Positions 25,744 through 34,978 are shown, counted from the first letter of the stretch. The stretch is 64,000 nt of DNA from Anabaena cylindrica PCC 7122 (GCF_000317695.1 NC_019771.1:3104001-3168000); one strand, 5' to 3'. Program-made: numbers and translations. The notes: a model not told the origin generated them from the sequence alone.

Positions 25744-28120
25744 GTGCGACGTGAAAGTTGTGTATTAGGCGCATCCGCGCTATAAGACCGAGAGGCTGTC
25801 CTCTCCAGAGAAGTCCTTCTCTCTGTCCCCACGTAAAAGGGTCATTGACCCCACCTACACTGATAGTAAGTAATGAAATCAGTGGAATGCAAGGTATGAA
25901 AGCTTACTTACTGAGAGCCTAAATTGGTAAAGCAAGCAAGGGGAAGACCGTCAAGGGTTAACGCTAGTGAACTATCTTAAACTTCGTGATGACAGAGAAG
26001 TGAAATCAGGCTGATACACTTCAACCAAAAGGTAAATGAGCAGGTTGCTGGAGTGTCCTAGACAGCAACGAAGGAACAAACGCTCATCGGAGTCATAGAT
26101 AGAACCCAAAACGGTCGAATGTCAAATACACAGAACACGGTAAGCCCTATGGATTCTCAGGGGAGTCGATAACCTGAGTAGGTCAACCGCGAGGAAGACA
26201 TCAATATCCAGAGGGTAAAGGAAGTTGGAGAAAGCAAATGCTCCTGGTAATGCGGGAGATAAGAGTCAAGATTACTCTATGCCGAAAGGCAGCAGACTTC
26301 CAACAGGTATCCACCGATAAACCAAAGTAACGGAATAAACCAAGGTGAAAGATAGAGTCAGCAATGACATCGGAACTTCGGAAACGTTGTTAGATTGGTC
26401 AACCATTAATTGGCGACAAATCAAACGACGGGTAACAAACCTGAGACAAAGGATTTATCGGGCTACTCAGAGATGCCAATGGAATCGGGTCAGAAGCCTG
26501 ATGAAACTGATGTTAAGGAGCTATTCAAACCTGCTACTAGCGGTGCGACGAGTTACCCAAGAAAATGACGGCAAACGGACTGCTGGCATAGATGGTCAGA
26601 TAGCCCTCACCTCAGAAGCTAGGGTAGCACTGGTCAACCAGATGCAAGAATACAGAATATGGCAAACACACCCGGTTAAACGGGTTTACATTCCCAAGTC
26701 AGGGGGAAAACTTAGACCATTAGGAATTCCCTGTCTGGTAGACCGAGTGGCACAAGCAGTTATCAAAAATGCCTTAGAACCAAGTTGGGAAGCCCGCTTT
26801 GAGTCAAATTCCTATGGCTTTCGCTGTGGTAGAGGTTGTCATGATGCTATAGAGCAGACATGGCTAAGACTCAGAGCCGGACGAGATAGCTGGGTTTTAG
26901 ATGCCGATATCAAAGGGGCATTTGATAATATCAGTCACGATTATATTCTCAACACCATCGGATTAGTCCCTGGTCGAGAACTAATTAAACAGTGGTTGAA
27001 AGCAGGATATGTAGAAGCAGAGATATTTCATCCTAGTCAGCAAGGAGTACCGCAGGGGGGAATTATTAGCCCCGTACTTGCCAATATAGCTTTAGATGGT
27101 CTAGAAGAATTATTGGCAGGATATCGCAAAACAAAGCCATATAAAAGCGGTACATATAAATCTCAGCGTTATGGTTATATACGCTACGCCGATGATTTCC
27201 TAATTACGGCTGAAACTAAGGAAGATATTGAAGCAATTGTTCCCAAGGTTGTAGATTTCCTTCATGTTAGAGGCTTGGAACTAAATTCTGACAAAACCAA
27301 CATTGTTCCTGTGGAACAAGGGTTTAATTTTTTGGGTTTCCATGTCCGAAAGTTCCACGGCAGTTGCTACATTATGCCACAGAAAGAAAAAGTCAAAGAC
27401 TTTCTCAAAGGCATACGGGATTGGCTAAAAGCCAATAAGCAAGCCACTCCTGAAATGGTTATCTACCACCTCAACCCTATTCTTAGAGGCTGGGGCAACT
27501 ACTACAAACATAGTGTCAGTACACAAGTATTCAGTTACGTAGACCACGAAATCTGGAAAGCTCTCTGGAAGTGGTCACTGCGTAGACATCCGAATAAAGG
27601 TAAGCGATGGGTCGCCAATCGATACTTCAAAACTATCAATGGTAGAAAATGGAACTTTGCAGCAACGGTAAAAGACCGACGGGGAGAATGGACTACCATT
27701 TCTCTAGTATATCTGCCGGGTATCAATATTGAACGGCACGTTAAGGTCAAAGGCGCTGCATCTCCTGATGACCCAGAGTTAAAACACTACTGGGAACAAC
27801 GTCAAACCCGGTATGGCAAGACCTATTGGGAAAAGGGATCTAAGCTCTACAAAGTAGCAGTGAACCAAAATTGGCGTTGTCCAGTCTGCCACGAACACCT
27901 GTTCAATGGAGAAACACTGAATACACATCATCTTCTGAGTGTTGCAGAGGGAGGTACGGATACCGTAGATAATCTTGTTCATCTACATACATCTTGCCAC
28001 CGTCATCTGCATCATCGAAAAACTCTCTGAATAACTGGATGCTTGAGCGGCTTGAGGGGAAACTATCACGAGCCGTTCTTTGGGGAGGGGGACACGGCGA
28101 CGTGTGCCTCCTTACCCGAC
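25744..28120 (+). mobile_element. Group II intron with RT/maturase/HNH protein
   Basis: The 5' end is GTGCGAC (group II consensus GUGYG) at 25744. Domain V is the 34-mer 28045-28078, beginning GAGCGGCTTG, with a GAAA-type loop, and ending GAGCCGTTC. Domain VI is the following hairpin (GGAGGGGGACACGG..CGTGTGCCTCC), and the 3' end is CCCGAC at 28120. About 2,377 bp, including an uninterrupted maturase gene, so possibly still mobile. It lies outside any gene, 79 bp after the stop of copy 1 of the duplicated gene. Confidence 0.88.
26345..28030 (+). CDS. ltrA: Group II intron reverse transcriptase/maturase with HNH endonuclease
   Basis: 561 residues encoded in intron domain IV. An RT0/RT1-type N-terminus (NLRQRIYRATQRCQWNRVRSLMKLML), fingers-palm with AGIDGQ, KPLGIP-type region (RPLGIPCLVDRVAQ), SYGFRCGRGCHDAI, DADIKGAFDNI, the QGVPQGGIISP motif and catalytic YADD (YIRYADDFLI). 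Maturase X domain (GWGNYYKH) and a C-terminal HNH: CPVCHEHLF, THHLLSVAEGGTD, NLVHLHTSCH. All catalytic residues are intact. Start is GTG 26345, preceded by AAGG. Works in intron splicing and retrohoming. Confidence 0.95.
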   Translation: MKDRVSNDIGTSETLLDWSTINWRQIKRRVTNLRQRIYRATQRCQWNRVRSLMKLMLRSYSNLLLAVRRVTQENDGKRTAGIDGQIALTSEARVALVNQMQEYRIWQTHPVKRVYIPKSGGKLRPLGIPCLVDRVAQAVIKNALEPSWEARFESNSYGFRCGRGCHDAIEQTWLRLRAGRDSWVLDADIKGAFDNISHDYILNTIGLVPGRELIKQWLKAGYVEAEIFHPSQQGVPQGGIISPVLANIALDGLEELLAGYRKTKPYKSGTYKSQRYGYIRYADDFLITAETKEDIEAIVPKVVDFLHVRGLELNSDKTNIVPVEQGFNFLGFHVRKFHGSCYIMPQKEKVKDFLKGIRDWLKANKQATPEMVIYHLNPILRGWGNYYKHSVSTQVFSYVDHEIWKALWKWSLRRHPNKGKRWVANRYFKTINGRKWNFAATVKDRRGEWTTISLVYLPGINIERHVKVKGAASPDDPELKHYWEQRQTRYGKTYWEKGSKLYKVAVNQNWRCPVCHEHLFNGETLNTHHLLSVAEGGTDTVDNLVHLHTSCHRHLHHRKTL

Positions 28121-29141
28121 AATCGATTTATTTATCCCCACACATGACAAAAACAATACCAGAACGAATTATTTGTTGCGTCCTCAAAGGTTGATACAAT
28201 AGCCCGCTTTTGTCACTCTCCGAAAACAAACATCAAAGGTAACTTTTCAAATTCTTACTAGGACTAGGTTTGTGGCTTTGTTTTCTAATTAGATAGATGT
28301 CATCATTGCTTTAGACTAAAACTCTTGTATGAAAAGGGTTACATCGTTTCATTTAGGGAAAGTGACAGAAGAGGGATAGATTAAACAGTCGTATGTTTAG
28401 GTTAAAGTCACTATTTTACATATGTAGGTTTTTAATAGTCTAAAGAATAATTAAGACATAATTTTAAAAAATCTGCTGCTTGTCAGTCATAAAACTCCTA
28501 GTCCCTCCGTTGAGGGTTTATGCAAAAATCCCAGATTACCATCTCACTCCTAAGAGGTATGTTTTTAGATAAACTCTCTTTCGTAAGAGAGGTGGATTTA
28601 GCAGAATAATTTTTTTCAATAAAGATAAATTTATTGGCTCAATATATTGGCTCAATAAAGTTCAATAACTTTCTTATTGAAGAGGAGTCAGATTGAAAAC
28701 ATTTTTTTGCTAATCTGCTTTTTTGCTAACAATAATTAAAGCTGTTTACTTAAAATAAATTTTGTTCCAATAAAGTTTTTAAGTAAAGTGGCTATGGTTA
28801 TGTTAGCTCTATTGTTTAGATATACATTCAAATAATTGGCAAAAATTATTACAGATTTCAACCAATTATTCATCAGGAAATATGTGTCTAAACAAATATT
28901 GCGATACCTACTTTATTGATTTACTAACTTGCCCAAAAATGGCCATTTTTGGCAACGTCCTCAACTAAAGTGGATAATTATGTTTGAGGCTCAAATAACC
29001 TCGTATCAAGGGTTTGGGAAATTTGTGTAATATAACTTAATAAAAAGTCCCAAAATCCATGTATCTCCGCTGGCCCCCAAATAAAGCTGTGGACAGAAAA
29101 AACTACAGCCCCTAAGACTAGCAACAATTGGAAACATTTGG
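28121..29141. other. Intergenic region, AT-rich, no gene recognised
   Basis: About 1 kb between the intron and copy 2 of the duplicated gene. It holds a hairpin CTCTCTTTCGTAAGAGAG (28577-28594) and repeats of TTGGCTCAAT near 28635-28655. No open frame has protein-like composition. A leader or promoter for 29142 must lie here but no consensus is clear. Confidence 0.4.
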
Positions 29142-29768
29142 ATGAATTTTATGACAACACAACTTAGGCATGAAACCGCAAGGCAGTTAGAGCTAACAAC
29201 TCTCATTTTTGCTCCAACGCTATACCTTGAAAGAGTTCCTGGAGCAGAACTACTAACAGCAGCACCAGAAGGAACGTCATGGAGTGTCCAGGAAGCAAGG
29301 GGTAGAATTCAGGGCGTTGGCGCAAGTGTATCCGGGCTTGGTGCATATGCACGTGTCACTGGATCAATGAAATTCTCGACTAGAACACTTGAAACGTCGA
29401 GAACCTATCAAGAGATGAAAACATCCTATGGTTTTTCTGCTGGTATCAGCAGTTTCTGGAGTTGGATTGGTCTTGGGACAAATGCTTCCTACCACAAGGA
29501 AGAGTTAACACAAGCGTTTAACGAGTTAAGCCAATCGAGCGAAACCAATGGAACAATTAACATTGACCTTTACGTCACTGGAATATATCCTAACGTTCCA
29601 GTCTCTGCATCAGCATACATCCTAGCTTTTCAAGTGTCATCGAAGACTGATAGCAGTCTCAAGTTCCCAGTTATATCTTCAGGTGCGCCCACTCAAGATA
29701 CTGGATCTCAAGATCAAAACGGTCAAAATCTCCCTACAAAGGACAATAACAGCACTATCGACATTTAG
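29142..29768 (+). CDS. Unknown protein, duplicated family, copy 2
   Basis: 208 residues. Residues 44-208 match copy 1 (24987-25664) at about 150 of 165 positions; the similarity starts abruptly at GTSWSV and runs to the shared C-terminus NSTIDI. The first 43 residues (MNFMTTQLRHETARQLELTT..) differ entirely. Near-identity extends to the DNA and stops just after the stop codon, so the duplication is recent. An alternative start is ATG 29151. Function unknown. Confidence 0.7.
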   Translation: MNFMTTQLRHETARQLELTTLIFAPTLYLERVPGAELLTAAPEGTSWSVQEARGRIQGVGASVSGLGAYARVTGSMKFSTRTLETSRTYQEMKTSYGFSAGISSFWSWIGLGTNASYHKEELTQAFNELSQSSETNGTINIDLYVTGIYPNVPVSASAYILAFQVSSKTDSSLKFPVISSGAPTQDTGSQDQNGQNLPTKDNNSTIDI

Positions 29769-29802
29769 ATGTTAAGGAATCAATCGTAGCTGACAGATTG
29801 CG

Positions 29803-29833
29803 GGCGGCGCTTGAAAAAAACAGTGCCGCCTTT
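29803..29833 (+). terminator. GC-rich hairpin after copy 2 of the duplicated gene
   Basis: GGCGGC (29803-29808) pairs with GCCGCC (29825-29830), followed by TTT; 35 bp after the stop codon. Copy 1 lacks this sequence downstream. Confidence 0.4.
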
Positions 29834-29908
29834 GCACAAGTAGACCGAAAAATCTTCCAAAAGCTTTACCCGCTTACTAGAAGTAATAAGCCACGCTATC
29901 AGCAAACC

Positions 29909-30733
29909 CTAATTATGAATTACCTCTTGTTTAATTTTTACAGATACAGGTGCAAGAGGTTTAGCACTACTAGGTAGTAGAACTTGTAACCCATCTATAG
30001 TTTGTAAACTATTCAAAGCAGCTTCTTGAATTCCTGCTTCTTCTTCCTTACTCAATAAAAGTCGTAAACATTGGATAACATTTTGCTTGATAGAAGCATC
30101 AACTTGTTTACGATTGATGAATTTAGTTAGTTGATGCACGGCAATTAACCGCTTCAATGGATTAGGCTCTGTTAAGTTATTCAACAATTGATCAAGATAT
30201 TCTTTCTCCTGATTTCCTTGAAGGCTGAAGATTTGCCACACTAACAAAATTAGAGTTAGTAGTGTCCCAAAACCTTGAACAATAACACTAGCAGCTATCC
30301 AATGACTTGGAGAATCAACCCAGATTACCGCAGTCATGTAAGTAATGACAGTAGCAATACCACCACTAGCGACTGCTAAAGCTAACCGACTGTTGGCAGT
30401 GTTCAAAAACCTGCGTATTTCTAACCAACTTAGTTGCCAGTTCCATTTCGGTATTGAGTAAACCAAACTCATTACCGCAATACCAGATACAAGTGCTAAC
30501 AGTAATTTCCAGTTCCAAAACAGCATAGCAACGATGATTGTCAAGAACCCCAGTATGCTTCCAGGTTCAGAGAAACGTTTTAAATTTCGTTGCTTTTGGC
30601 TTCCTGTCTTGATTTCTGGAAGCTGATTTATGAATTGCCGCCAAAAAGACGAAGCCTGTGCCACAGTTTTTACCTTGTTGATTATAAAATTACTTAATTT
30701 GGGTAATTTACGTCCTAGACAAAACCCCCACAA
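29909..30733 (-). CDS. Membrane protein with C-terminal HEAT/armadillo-like segment
   Basis: 274 residues. Four hydrophobic segments: about 62-75 (ILGFLTIIVAMLFW), 78-92 (LLLALVSGIAVMSLV), 118-138 and 145-168. The C-terminal 100 residues are soluble and helical (LDQLLNNLTEPNPLKRLIAVHQLTKFINRKQVDASIKQNVIQCLRLLLSKEEEAGIQEAALNSLQTI), which looks like HEAT repeats. The frame opens with TTG at 30733; no good ATG gives the first helix. Next to two other genes of unknown role. Function not assigned. Confidence 0.65.
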   Translation of the reverse strand: MWGFCLGRKLPKLSNFIINKVKTVAQASSFWRQFINQLPEIKTGSQKQRNLKRFSEPGSILGFLTIIVAMLFWNWKLLLALVSGIAVMSLVYSIPKWNWQLSWLEIRRFLNTANSRLALAVASGGIATVITYMTAVIWVDSPSHWIAASVIVQGFGTLLTLILLVWQIFSLQGNQEKEYLDQLLNNLTEPNPLKRLIAVHQLTKFINRKQVDASIKQNVIQCLRLLLSKEEEAGIQEAALNSLQTIDGLQVLLPSSAKPLAPVSVKIKQEVIHN

Positions 30734-30935
30734 AAATTATATTTGATTAATGTGTGCAAATTAGAAGTTATCTCTTTTTACCTGAATTAAGGGAATACAA
30801 AAAATAAATTATCCCCAATTTATAGAGTGTCTAAGAACGATAGTTATTAATTTACCATTCTTCAGTCCAAGTATTGCTGTACTTTCTGATAGCGTTCCCA
30901 AGCAAGAGACATTTAAAAAATGAGTAGCCCCTGAG

Positions 30936-31556
30936 TCAGGTTGCAAAACAAAACCTAAATTCATCCAGGGTGAAGTGACCATCAAAGGAGCAAAATTTAA
31001 CTGTCTTTATATCGGTTGCTGTTACAGATAGCATAGTGTTTGGGGGTATCTCCGAGCCGGAATTGATCAGATTAGCTGTGGGCAGAACTGATTTGGTGAG
31101 CAATTGATCATTCTGGTCATATGCTTCAAGAACTAATCTTTGTGAGCTAGTAACTAAGGCACTAACCCAGGTTACAGGATTTAAGAAATTAACTTCTAAA
31201 AATCCGCTTTTGGGAGATCCCATTAAAACTTTCAAGCCTGATTGGCTGGGAAAGGCTGGATTCGACGGATGTACGGCTAAGGAATTATGAAAAATGAGTC
31301 CGTGTTGCTTAAATTGATTATCTATTATTTCAAAAAAATTTAACTCATCCAAATCCAAACGTATACATTTAGGTAGAGTTACCTTTTCAGAATAGATATA
31401 TTCATCTTGCTCTTCTTCAACTATATCCTGCCAAACTAAAGTTACAATTTCATTTTTTATACCGTATCGACTAGGTTGAAATTGTGTGTTTTCAATTGTT
31501 TGTATTTGATCTGATTGAAAAGTAGCTTGGTTTAACATGACACCCCGCTTTAACAT
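30936..31556 (-). CDS. Hypothetical protein with discoidin-like beta domain
   Basis: 206 residues, no signal peptide or membrane helix. The second half (residues about 95-205) has the pattern of a carbohydrate/ligand-binding beta-sandwich: SGFLEVNFLNPVTWVSALVTSS, LVLEAYDQNDQLLTKSVLP, SVTATDIKTVKFCSFDGHFTLDEFRF, as in extracellular proteins predicted to detect or bind glycans. An internal ATG at 31538 (MLNQATF) is a possible alternative start. Function unknown; the domain guess is from pattern only. Confidence 0.65.
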   Translation of the reverse strand: MLKRGVMLNQATFQSDQIQTIENTQFQPSRYGIKNEIVTLVWQDIVEEEQDEYIYSEKVTLPKCIRLDLDELNFFEIIDNQFKQHGLIFHNSLAVHPSNPAFPSQSGLKVLMGSPKSGFLEVNFLNPVTWVSALVTSSQRLVLEAYDQNDQLLTKSVLPTANLINSGSEIPPNTMLSVTATDIKTVKFCSFDGHFTLDEFRFCFAT

Positions 31557-32043
31557 TGCCTAGAAATTAATCACGTCAATAAAAAAGTTATTATTTCTAC
31601 ATACACAACCAAAGTCAATATTTCAATAACTGCGACCAGATTAGTAACCATCCCCCTGTTTCGTGATATGAGGTTACTCAGTACTCAGTACTACTGAAAG
31701 TGATGTAGTTGAGTTTTGCAACTATTTGTGATTTATCCGATAGATTACCATGGAAATTCACGTAGGTATTGATTTAGTCGTCATGCTAAATGCCATCGAA
31801 AAGCGTTATTGCATAGTGGTTTTAGCATAATTTTTTGTAAAATTATCAAAAAAACAATACTAAATCTTTATAAGCCATTGTCGGATTTTACATTTGCTTA
31901 ATCTAACGATAGTCAGAAGTTATGGTGTTCAGAGTTGGCTGATAATAAAGAGGAGTGGGGAGTTTGCCGAAATTAGTTAGCACTTTGGAGTTATCTTAGT
32001 GCTGTGAATGTTCATTAGATACAACAATAAACACTTAATACTT
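31557..32043. other. Intergenic region, no gene recognised
   Basis: 487 bp with a short ACTCAGTACTCAGTACT repeat at 31676-31692 (same type as near 605-728 and 2620-2646). No open frame is convincing. Confidence 0.4.
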
Positions 32044-32982
32044 ATGTTAGAACCACTAGGTTTTGAACAATACTCCATAAATACCTCACTAGGTAGGATG
32101 GTGTACTATACAGCAACTGGATCACCTTGGCAGGATAAAAGTGAAAAATCTGACAAGGAAACTTTGTTATTTCTGCATGGCTTTGGTGGTGGGTCTTCTG
32201 CTTATGAGTGGTCGAAGGTGTTTCCGGCTTTTGCGTCTGAATATCGGGTGATTGCACCGGATTTAATCGGTTGGGGTCGGTCTGAACATCCGCAACGCAG
32301 TTACAAAATTGAGGATTATTTGACGACGATTCGAGAGTTTATTGAACAGACTTGTACCACTCCAGTCACAGCGATCGCATCTTCTTTGACGGCAGCGTTT
32401 ATAATTCGAGTAGCGATAGCTTCGCTCTCTTCGAGACGCTCCGCGAACGCCGCAGGCATCGCATATCCTGATCTATTTAAGTCGTTGATTTTGGTCACAC
32501 CCTCTGGAATTTCGGATTTTGGCCAAGATTACTCCCGCAGCTTTTTTGCCCAATTAGCCAGCGTTCCTTTAGTTGACCGTTTGCTGTATAGCACTGGAAT
32601 TGCCACAGATGCAGGTATTCGCAGCTTTTTAGAGCAAAGACAATTTGCCGAAAGTAATCGAGTTTATCAAGAGATTGTAGATGCTTATTTACAATCTGCA
32701 CAACAACCAAATGCTGAATATGCAGCACTATCTTTTGTGCGTGGAGACTTGTGCTTTGATTTGTCTCTTTATATTCAACAGCTAAAAACTCCCACTGCTA
32801 TTATTTGGGGACAAAAATCACAATTTACCGGTCCAGAAATTGGTCGTCGCTTTGCAGAAATGAATCCCCAAGCTATCCAATATTTTCAAGCTTTAGAAAA
32901 TGTAGGGTTAACACCGCAATTAGAATTACCTGCGGTGACGATAGGATTAATTCGTAAATTTTTAACTTTGCTGAATGGGTGA
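32044..32982 (+). CDS. Alpha/beta-hydrolase-fold protein, catalytic triad apparently degenerate
   Basis: Fold features: LLFLHGFGGGSSAYEWSKVFPAFASEYRVIAPDLIGWGRSEHP (oxyanion and strand 3-4 region), nucleophile-elbow region VTAIASSLTAAF, and a late strand TPTAIIWGQ. The elbow lacks the GxSxG glycines, the usual acid position (WGxxD) reads WGQKSQ, and the usual His (GHxPxxE) reads GLTPQLE, so normal hydrolase activity is doubtful. A palindromic 42-bp insert (see 32415-32460) adds about 14 residues after FIIRVAI, in frame. ATG 32044 is preferred to 32008 because it starts right before MLEPLGFEQY. Confidence 0.8.
   Translation: MLEPLGFEQYSINTSLGRMVYYTATGSPWQDKSEKSDKETLLFLHGFGGGSSAYEWSKVFPAFASEYRVIAPDLIGWGRSEHPQRSYKIEDYLTTIREFIEQTCTTPVTAIASSLTAAFIIRVAIASLSSRRSANAAGIAYPDLFKSLILVTPSGISDFGQDYSRSFFAQLASVPLVDRLLYSTGIATDAGIRSFLEQRQFAESNRVYQEIVDAYLQSAQQPNAEYAALSFVRGDLCFDLSLYIQQLKTPTAIIWGQKSQFTGPEIGRRFAEMNPQAIQYFQALENVGLTPQLELPAVTIGLIRKFLTLLNG
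32415..32460. repeat. 42-bp palindromic element inserted in frame in a coding sequence
   Basis: The gene reads GTAGCGAT, then a GC-rich palindromic stretch containing AGCTTCGCTC and CGCCGCAGGCAT, then CGCATATCC. Removing 42 bp restores GTAGCGATCGCATAT, i.e. an intact HIP1 octamer, and protein RVAIAYPDLF. The inserted DNA encodes ASLSSRRSANAAGI. A relative of the element lies at 52628-52672 between genes. Confidence 0.65.
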
Positions 32983-32984
32983 AT

Positions 32985-33067
32985 GGGGATTGGGGATTGG
33001 GGATTGGGGATTGGGGATTGGGGACTGGGGACTGGGGACTGGGGACTGGGGACTGGGGACTGGGGGA
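32985..33067. repeat. Heptamer tandem repeats GGGGATT and GGGGACT
   Basis: About five copies of GGGGATT followed by about six of GGGGACT, directly after the hydrolase stop. The open frames through this stretch are artefacts of the repeat. Confidence 0.85.
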
Positions 33068-33133
33068 GATTAGGAAGCAGAGGAAGAAATTTATTTACCC
33101 ATTACCCATTACCCATTACCCATCACCAAAATG

Positions 33134-33667
33134 CTATTTATTATTTAAGCGAATATCAATAACGGAAGCGTTAAAGTTGTAGTTAAAACCTTCTAATTCA
33201 AAAGGCATCCCAATTTTAACTTTACTATTACCTAAAACTGGACCACCATTGGTAACTTGAGCTTTACCTTCTAAGGTCAAAAGAAAATCTCTACTAAAAT
33301 TATTGGCTCTTGGATCTGGTAATTCTTTAACAGAACCATCTGGTTGGGGAACAGTGATTGTTCTTGGTAGTTCTTGAATGGATTTAATGCCAATTTCACC
33401 GTGGGGTTGATTACGAATAATTACATTGGTTTTACCACCCTTGTTAAATCCTTGTTTAAATAACTGCTCAGGATCACGGACATTTAAACCACGGACTACT
33501 AAATCTACTTCAATAGGTAGTGTTTTTGTACCGACTTGAGCAACGGAACCGGAAGTTCCGGGATATATAAAGATGCCAATTATAACTAGTAATATTACCA
33601 GCCCAGCACCTAAATCAAGTAAGTTGATTTTGCCGAATAAGCGACCTTTGGAATCTAAAATAGGCAT
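33134..33667 (-). CDS. DUF4330 family protein
   Basis: 177 residues from ATG 33667: MPILDSKGRLFGKINLLDLG, one membrane helix (AGLVILLVIIGIFIYPG), then a soluble domain with LPIEVDLVVRGLNVRD, GKTNVIIRNQPHGEIGIKSI and a C-terminal KIGMPFELEGFNYNFNASVIDI. This is the DUF4330 layout found widely in cyanobacteria; function unknown, membrane-anchored with the domain probably outside the cytoplasm. The frame extends 50 codons upstream but MPILDSKGRLFGK is the family start. Confidence 0.85.
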   Translation of the reverse strand: MPILDSKGRLFGKINLLDLGAGLVILLVIIGIFIYPGTSGSVAQVGTKTLPIEVDLVVRGLNVRDPEQLFKQGFNKGGKTNVIIRNQPHGEIGIKSIQELPRTITVPQPDGSVKELPDPRANNFSRDFLLTLEGKAQVTNGGPVLGNSKVKIGMPFELEGFNYNFNASVIDIRLNNK

Positions 33668-33965
33668 AACAAGTTTTCTGAAATTAAAGTGAAGTAATAA
33701 ATCAAAGCGTCCGCAAGGTGGAGTTATGCGACAGTCTATCATGACTGAGACAGTTCCGAGCAGTGGGAGTAGAAAGCTGACTAAGAAAGCACTTGAGAAT
33801 TTCTGATTCTTAATCATAGCTTAGACTTTGAGAGTTTTCCGGCTTGCTATGCTGATGTCTATGCGGTTGTTTAGATTAGGGATATTGAGTTGAGAATGCA
33901 ACTTAGCTATCTGTAAATACGTCCTCTATTTGTAAGTTCTCACACAACTCTATTTTCACAGGATT

Positions 33966-34820
33966 ATGATTAACTGGAATGGATTTTTGGTAAAATACCG
34001 TTTAGGCAGACGACCTTGGTTTTACCCGTTGATTTCCTTAAGTGTGGCTTTGAGCCTGTGCTTGAGTACACCTCTACCAAGTAAAGCTTTCGATTTTTTA
34101 CCGCTGTTATTGCAAGGTGTACAGGTATTTCAGTTGTCGAATATGTCTGCTCGTCAGGAAGTTGAGCTTGGTAAGCAGATGAATGATCAATTGCGCCAAG
34201 AAGTCATAATTTCTCGTAATCAACAGCTTAATAGCTATGTAGACCAGATTGGTAGACGTTTAGCCGCTAATAGCGATCGCCCTAATATCCCTTATACTTT
34301 TCAAGTGGTTGAGGATAAAGCAGTAAATGCTTTTGCCACTGTGGGTGGTTTCGTTTATGTGAATACAGGGTTGCTAGAAGCTGCGGACAATGAAGCAGAA
34401 CTAGCGAGTGTTATCGGTCATGAGATGGGTCATATTGAAGGTCAACACCTAGTTAAGCAGATGCGACAAAGAGCGATCGCTAGTGGTGTGGCTACAGCCG
34501 CCGGCTTAAGTCGCAGTCAAGCAGTAGGTATAGGTGTGGATTTAGCTCTCAATCGTCCTCGTAGTCGTCAAGATGAATATGATGCTGATAAAAGAGGACT
34601 AGCAAGTTTAACGCGGGCTGGTTATTCTCAGTTAGCGATGGTTTCGTTTATGAAAAAGCTACAGGGAAGAAGTTCGGTTCCCACATTTTTGAGTACACAC
34701 CCTGGAGCAAGCGATCGCGTTAAGGCTCTCCAAAATCAAATTAATAGCCGACCTAGCAATGGAAATTATGGCTTAGACAGTACAGGTTATAAGGCTAATA
34801 TCCGAGCTTTTTTACGATAA
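33966..34820 (+). CDS. M48-family zinc metalloprotease (BepA/LoiP-like)
   Basis: Signal peptide or anchor at residues 20-40 (FYPLISLSVALSLCLSTPLPSKA), then the peptidase domain: zinc ligands HEMGH at 152-156 with the third ligand Glu204 (DEYDADKRG), and the edge strand NAFATVGGFVYVNTGLL. The sequence PTFLSTHPGASDRVKAL is the conserved substrate-binding region of periplasmic M48 proteases. No TPR tail, so smaller than E. coli BepA (284 residues). Likely works in periplasmic/outer-membrane protein quality control. Confidence 0.92.
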   Translation: MINWNGFLVKYRLGRRPWFYPLISLSVALSLCLSTPLPSKAFDFLPLLLQGVQVFQLSNMSARQEVELGKQMNDQLRQEVIISRNQQLNSYVDQIGRRLAANSDRPNIPYTFQVVEDKAVNAFATVGGFVYVNTGLLEAADNEAELASVIGHEMGHIEGQHLVKQMRQRAIASGVATAAGLSRSQAVGIGVDLALNRPRSRQDEYDADKRGLASLTRAGYSQLAMVSFMKKLQGRSSVPTFLSTHPGASDRVKALQNQINSRPSNGNYGLDSTGYKANIRAFLR

Positions 34821-34840
34821 AAAATAAAGTAGTGAAAAAT

Positions 34841-34918
34841 TGTAGGGTGGGTTAGCGTAGCGTAACCCACCATTATTCCTTCAGTTTATGTTGTGGGTTA
34901 CGGATTACCCAGCCTACA
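34841..34918. repeat. Short MITE-like inverted repeat
   Basis: Starts TGTAGGGTGGGTTAGCG and ends GGATTACCCAGCCTACA; internal GTAACCCACC and GTGGGTTAC pair as well. Related in sequence to the element at 20660-20791. Confidence 0.55.
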
Positions 34919-34978
34919 AATTAGAGAATTTTTTATTTGGAAGTCTCTAACTAAAAAACTTTTTCACCACGCCATCAA

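Noticed and set aside
28561..28630. Hairpin CTCTCTTTCGTAAGAGAG as a terminator
   Set aside because: No gene ends nearby on either strand and the T-run is some 20 bases away; kept only as a structure in the gap.
32979..33182. 67-codon frame of repeated GDWGLGT
   Set aside because: It is simply the translation of GGGGATT/GGGGACT heptamers.
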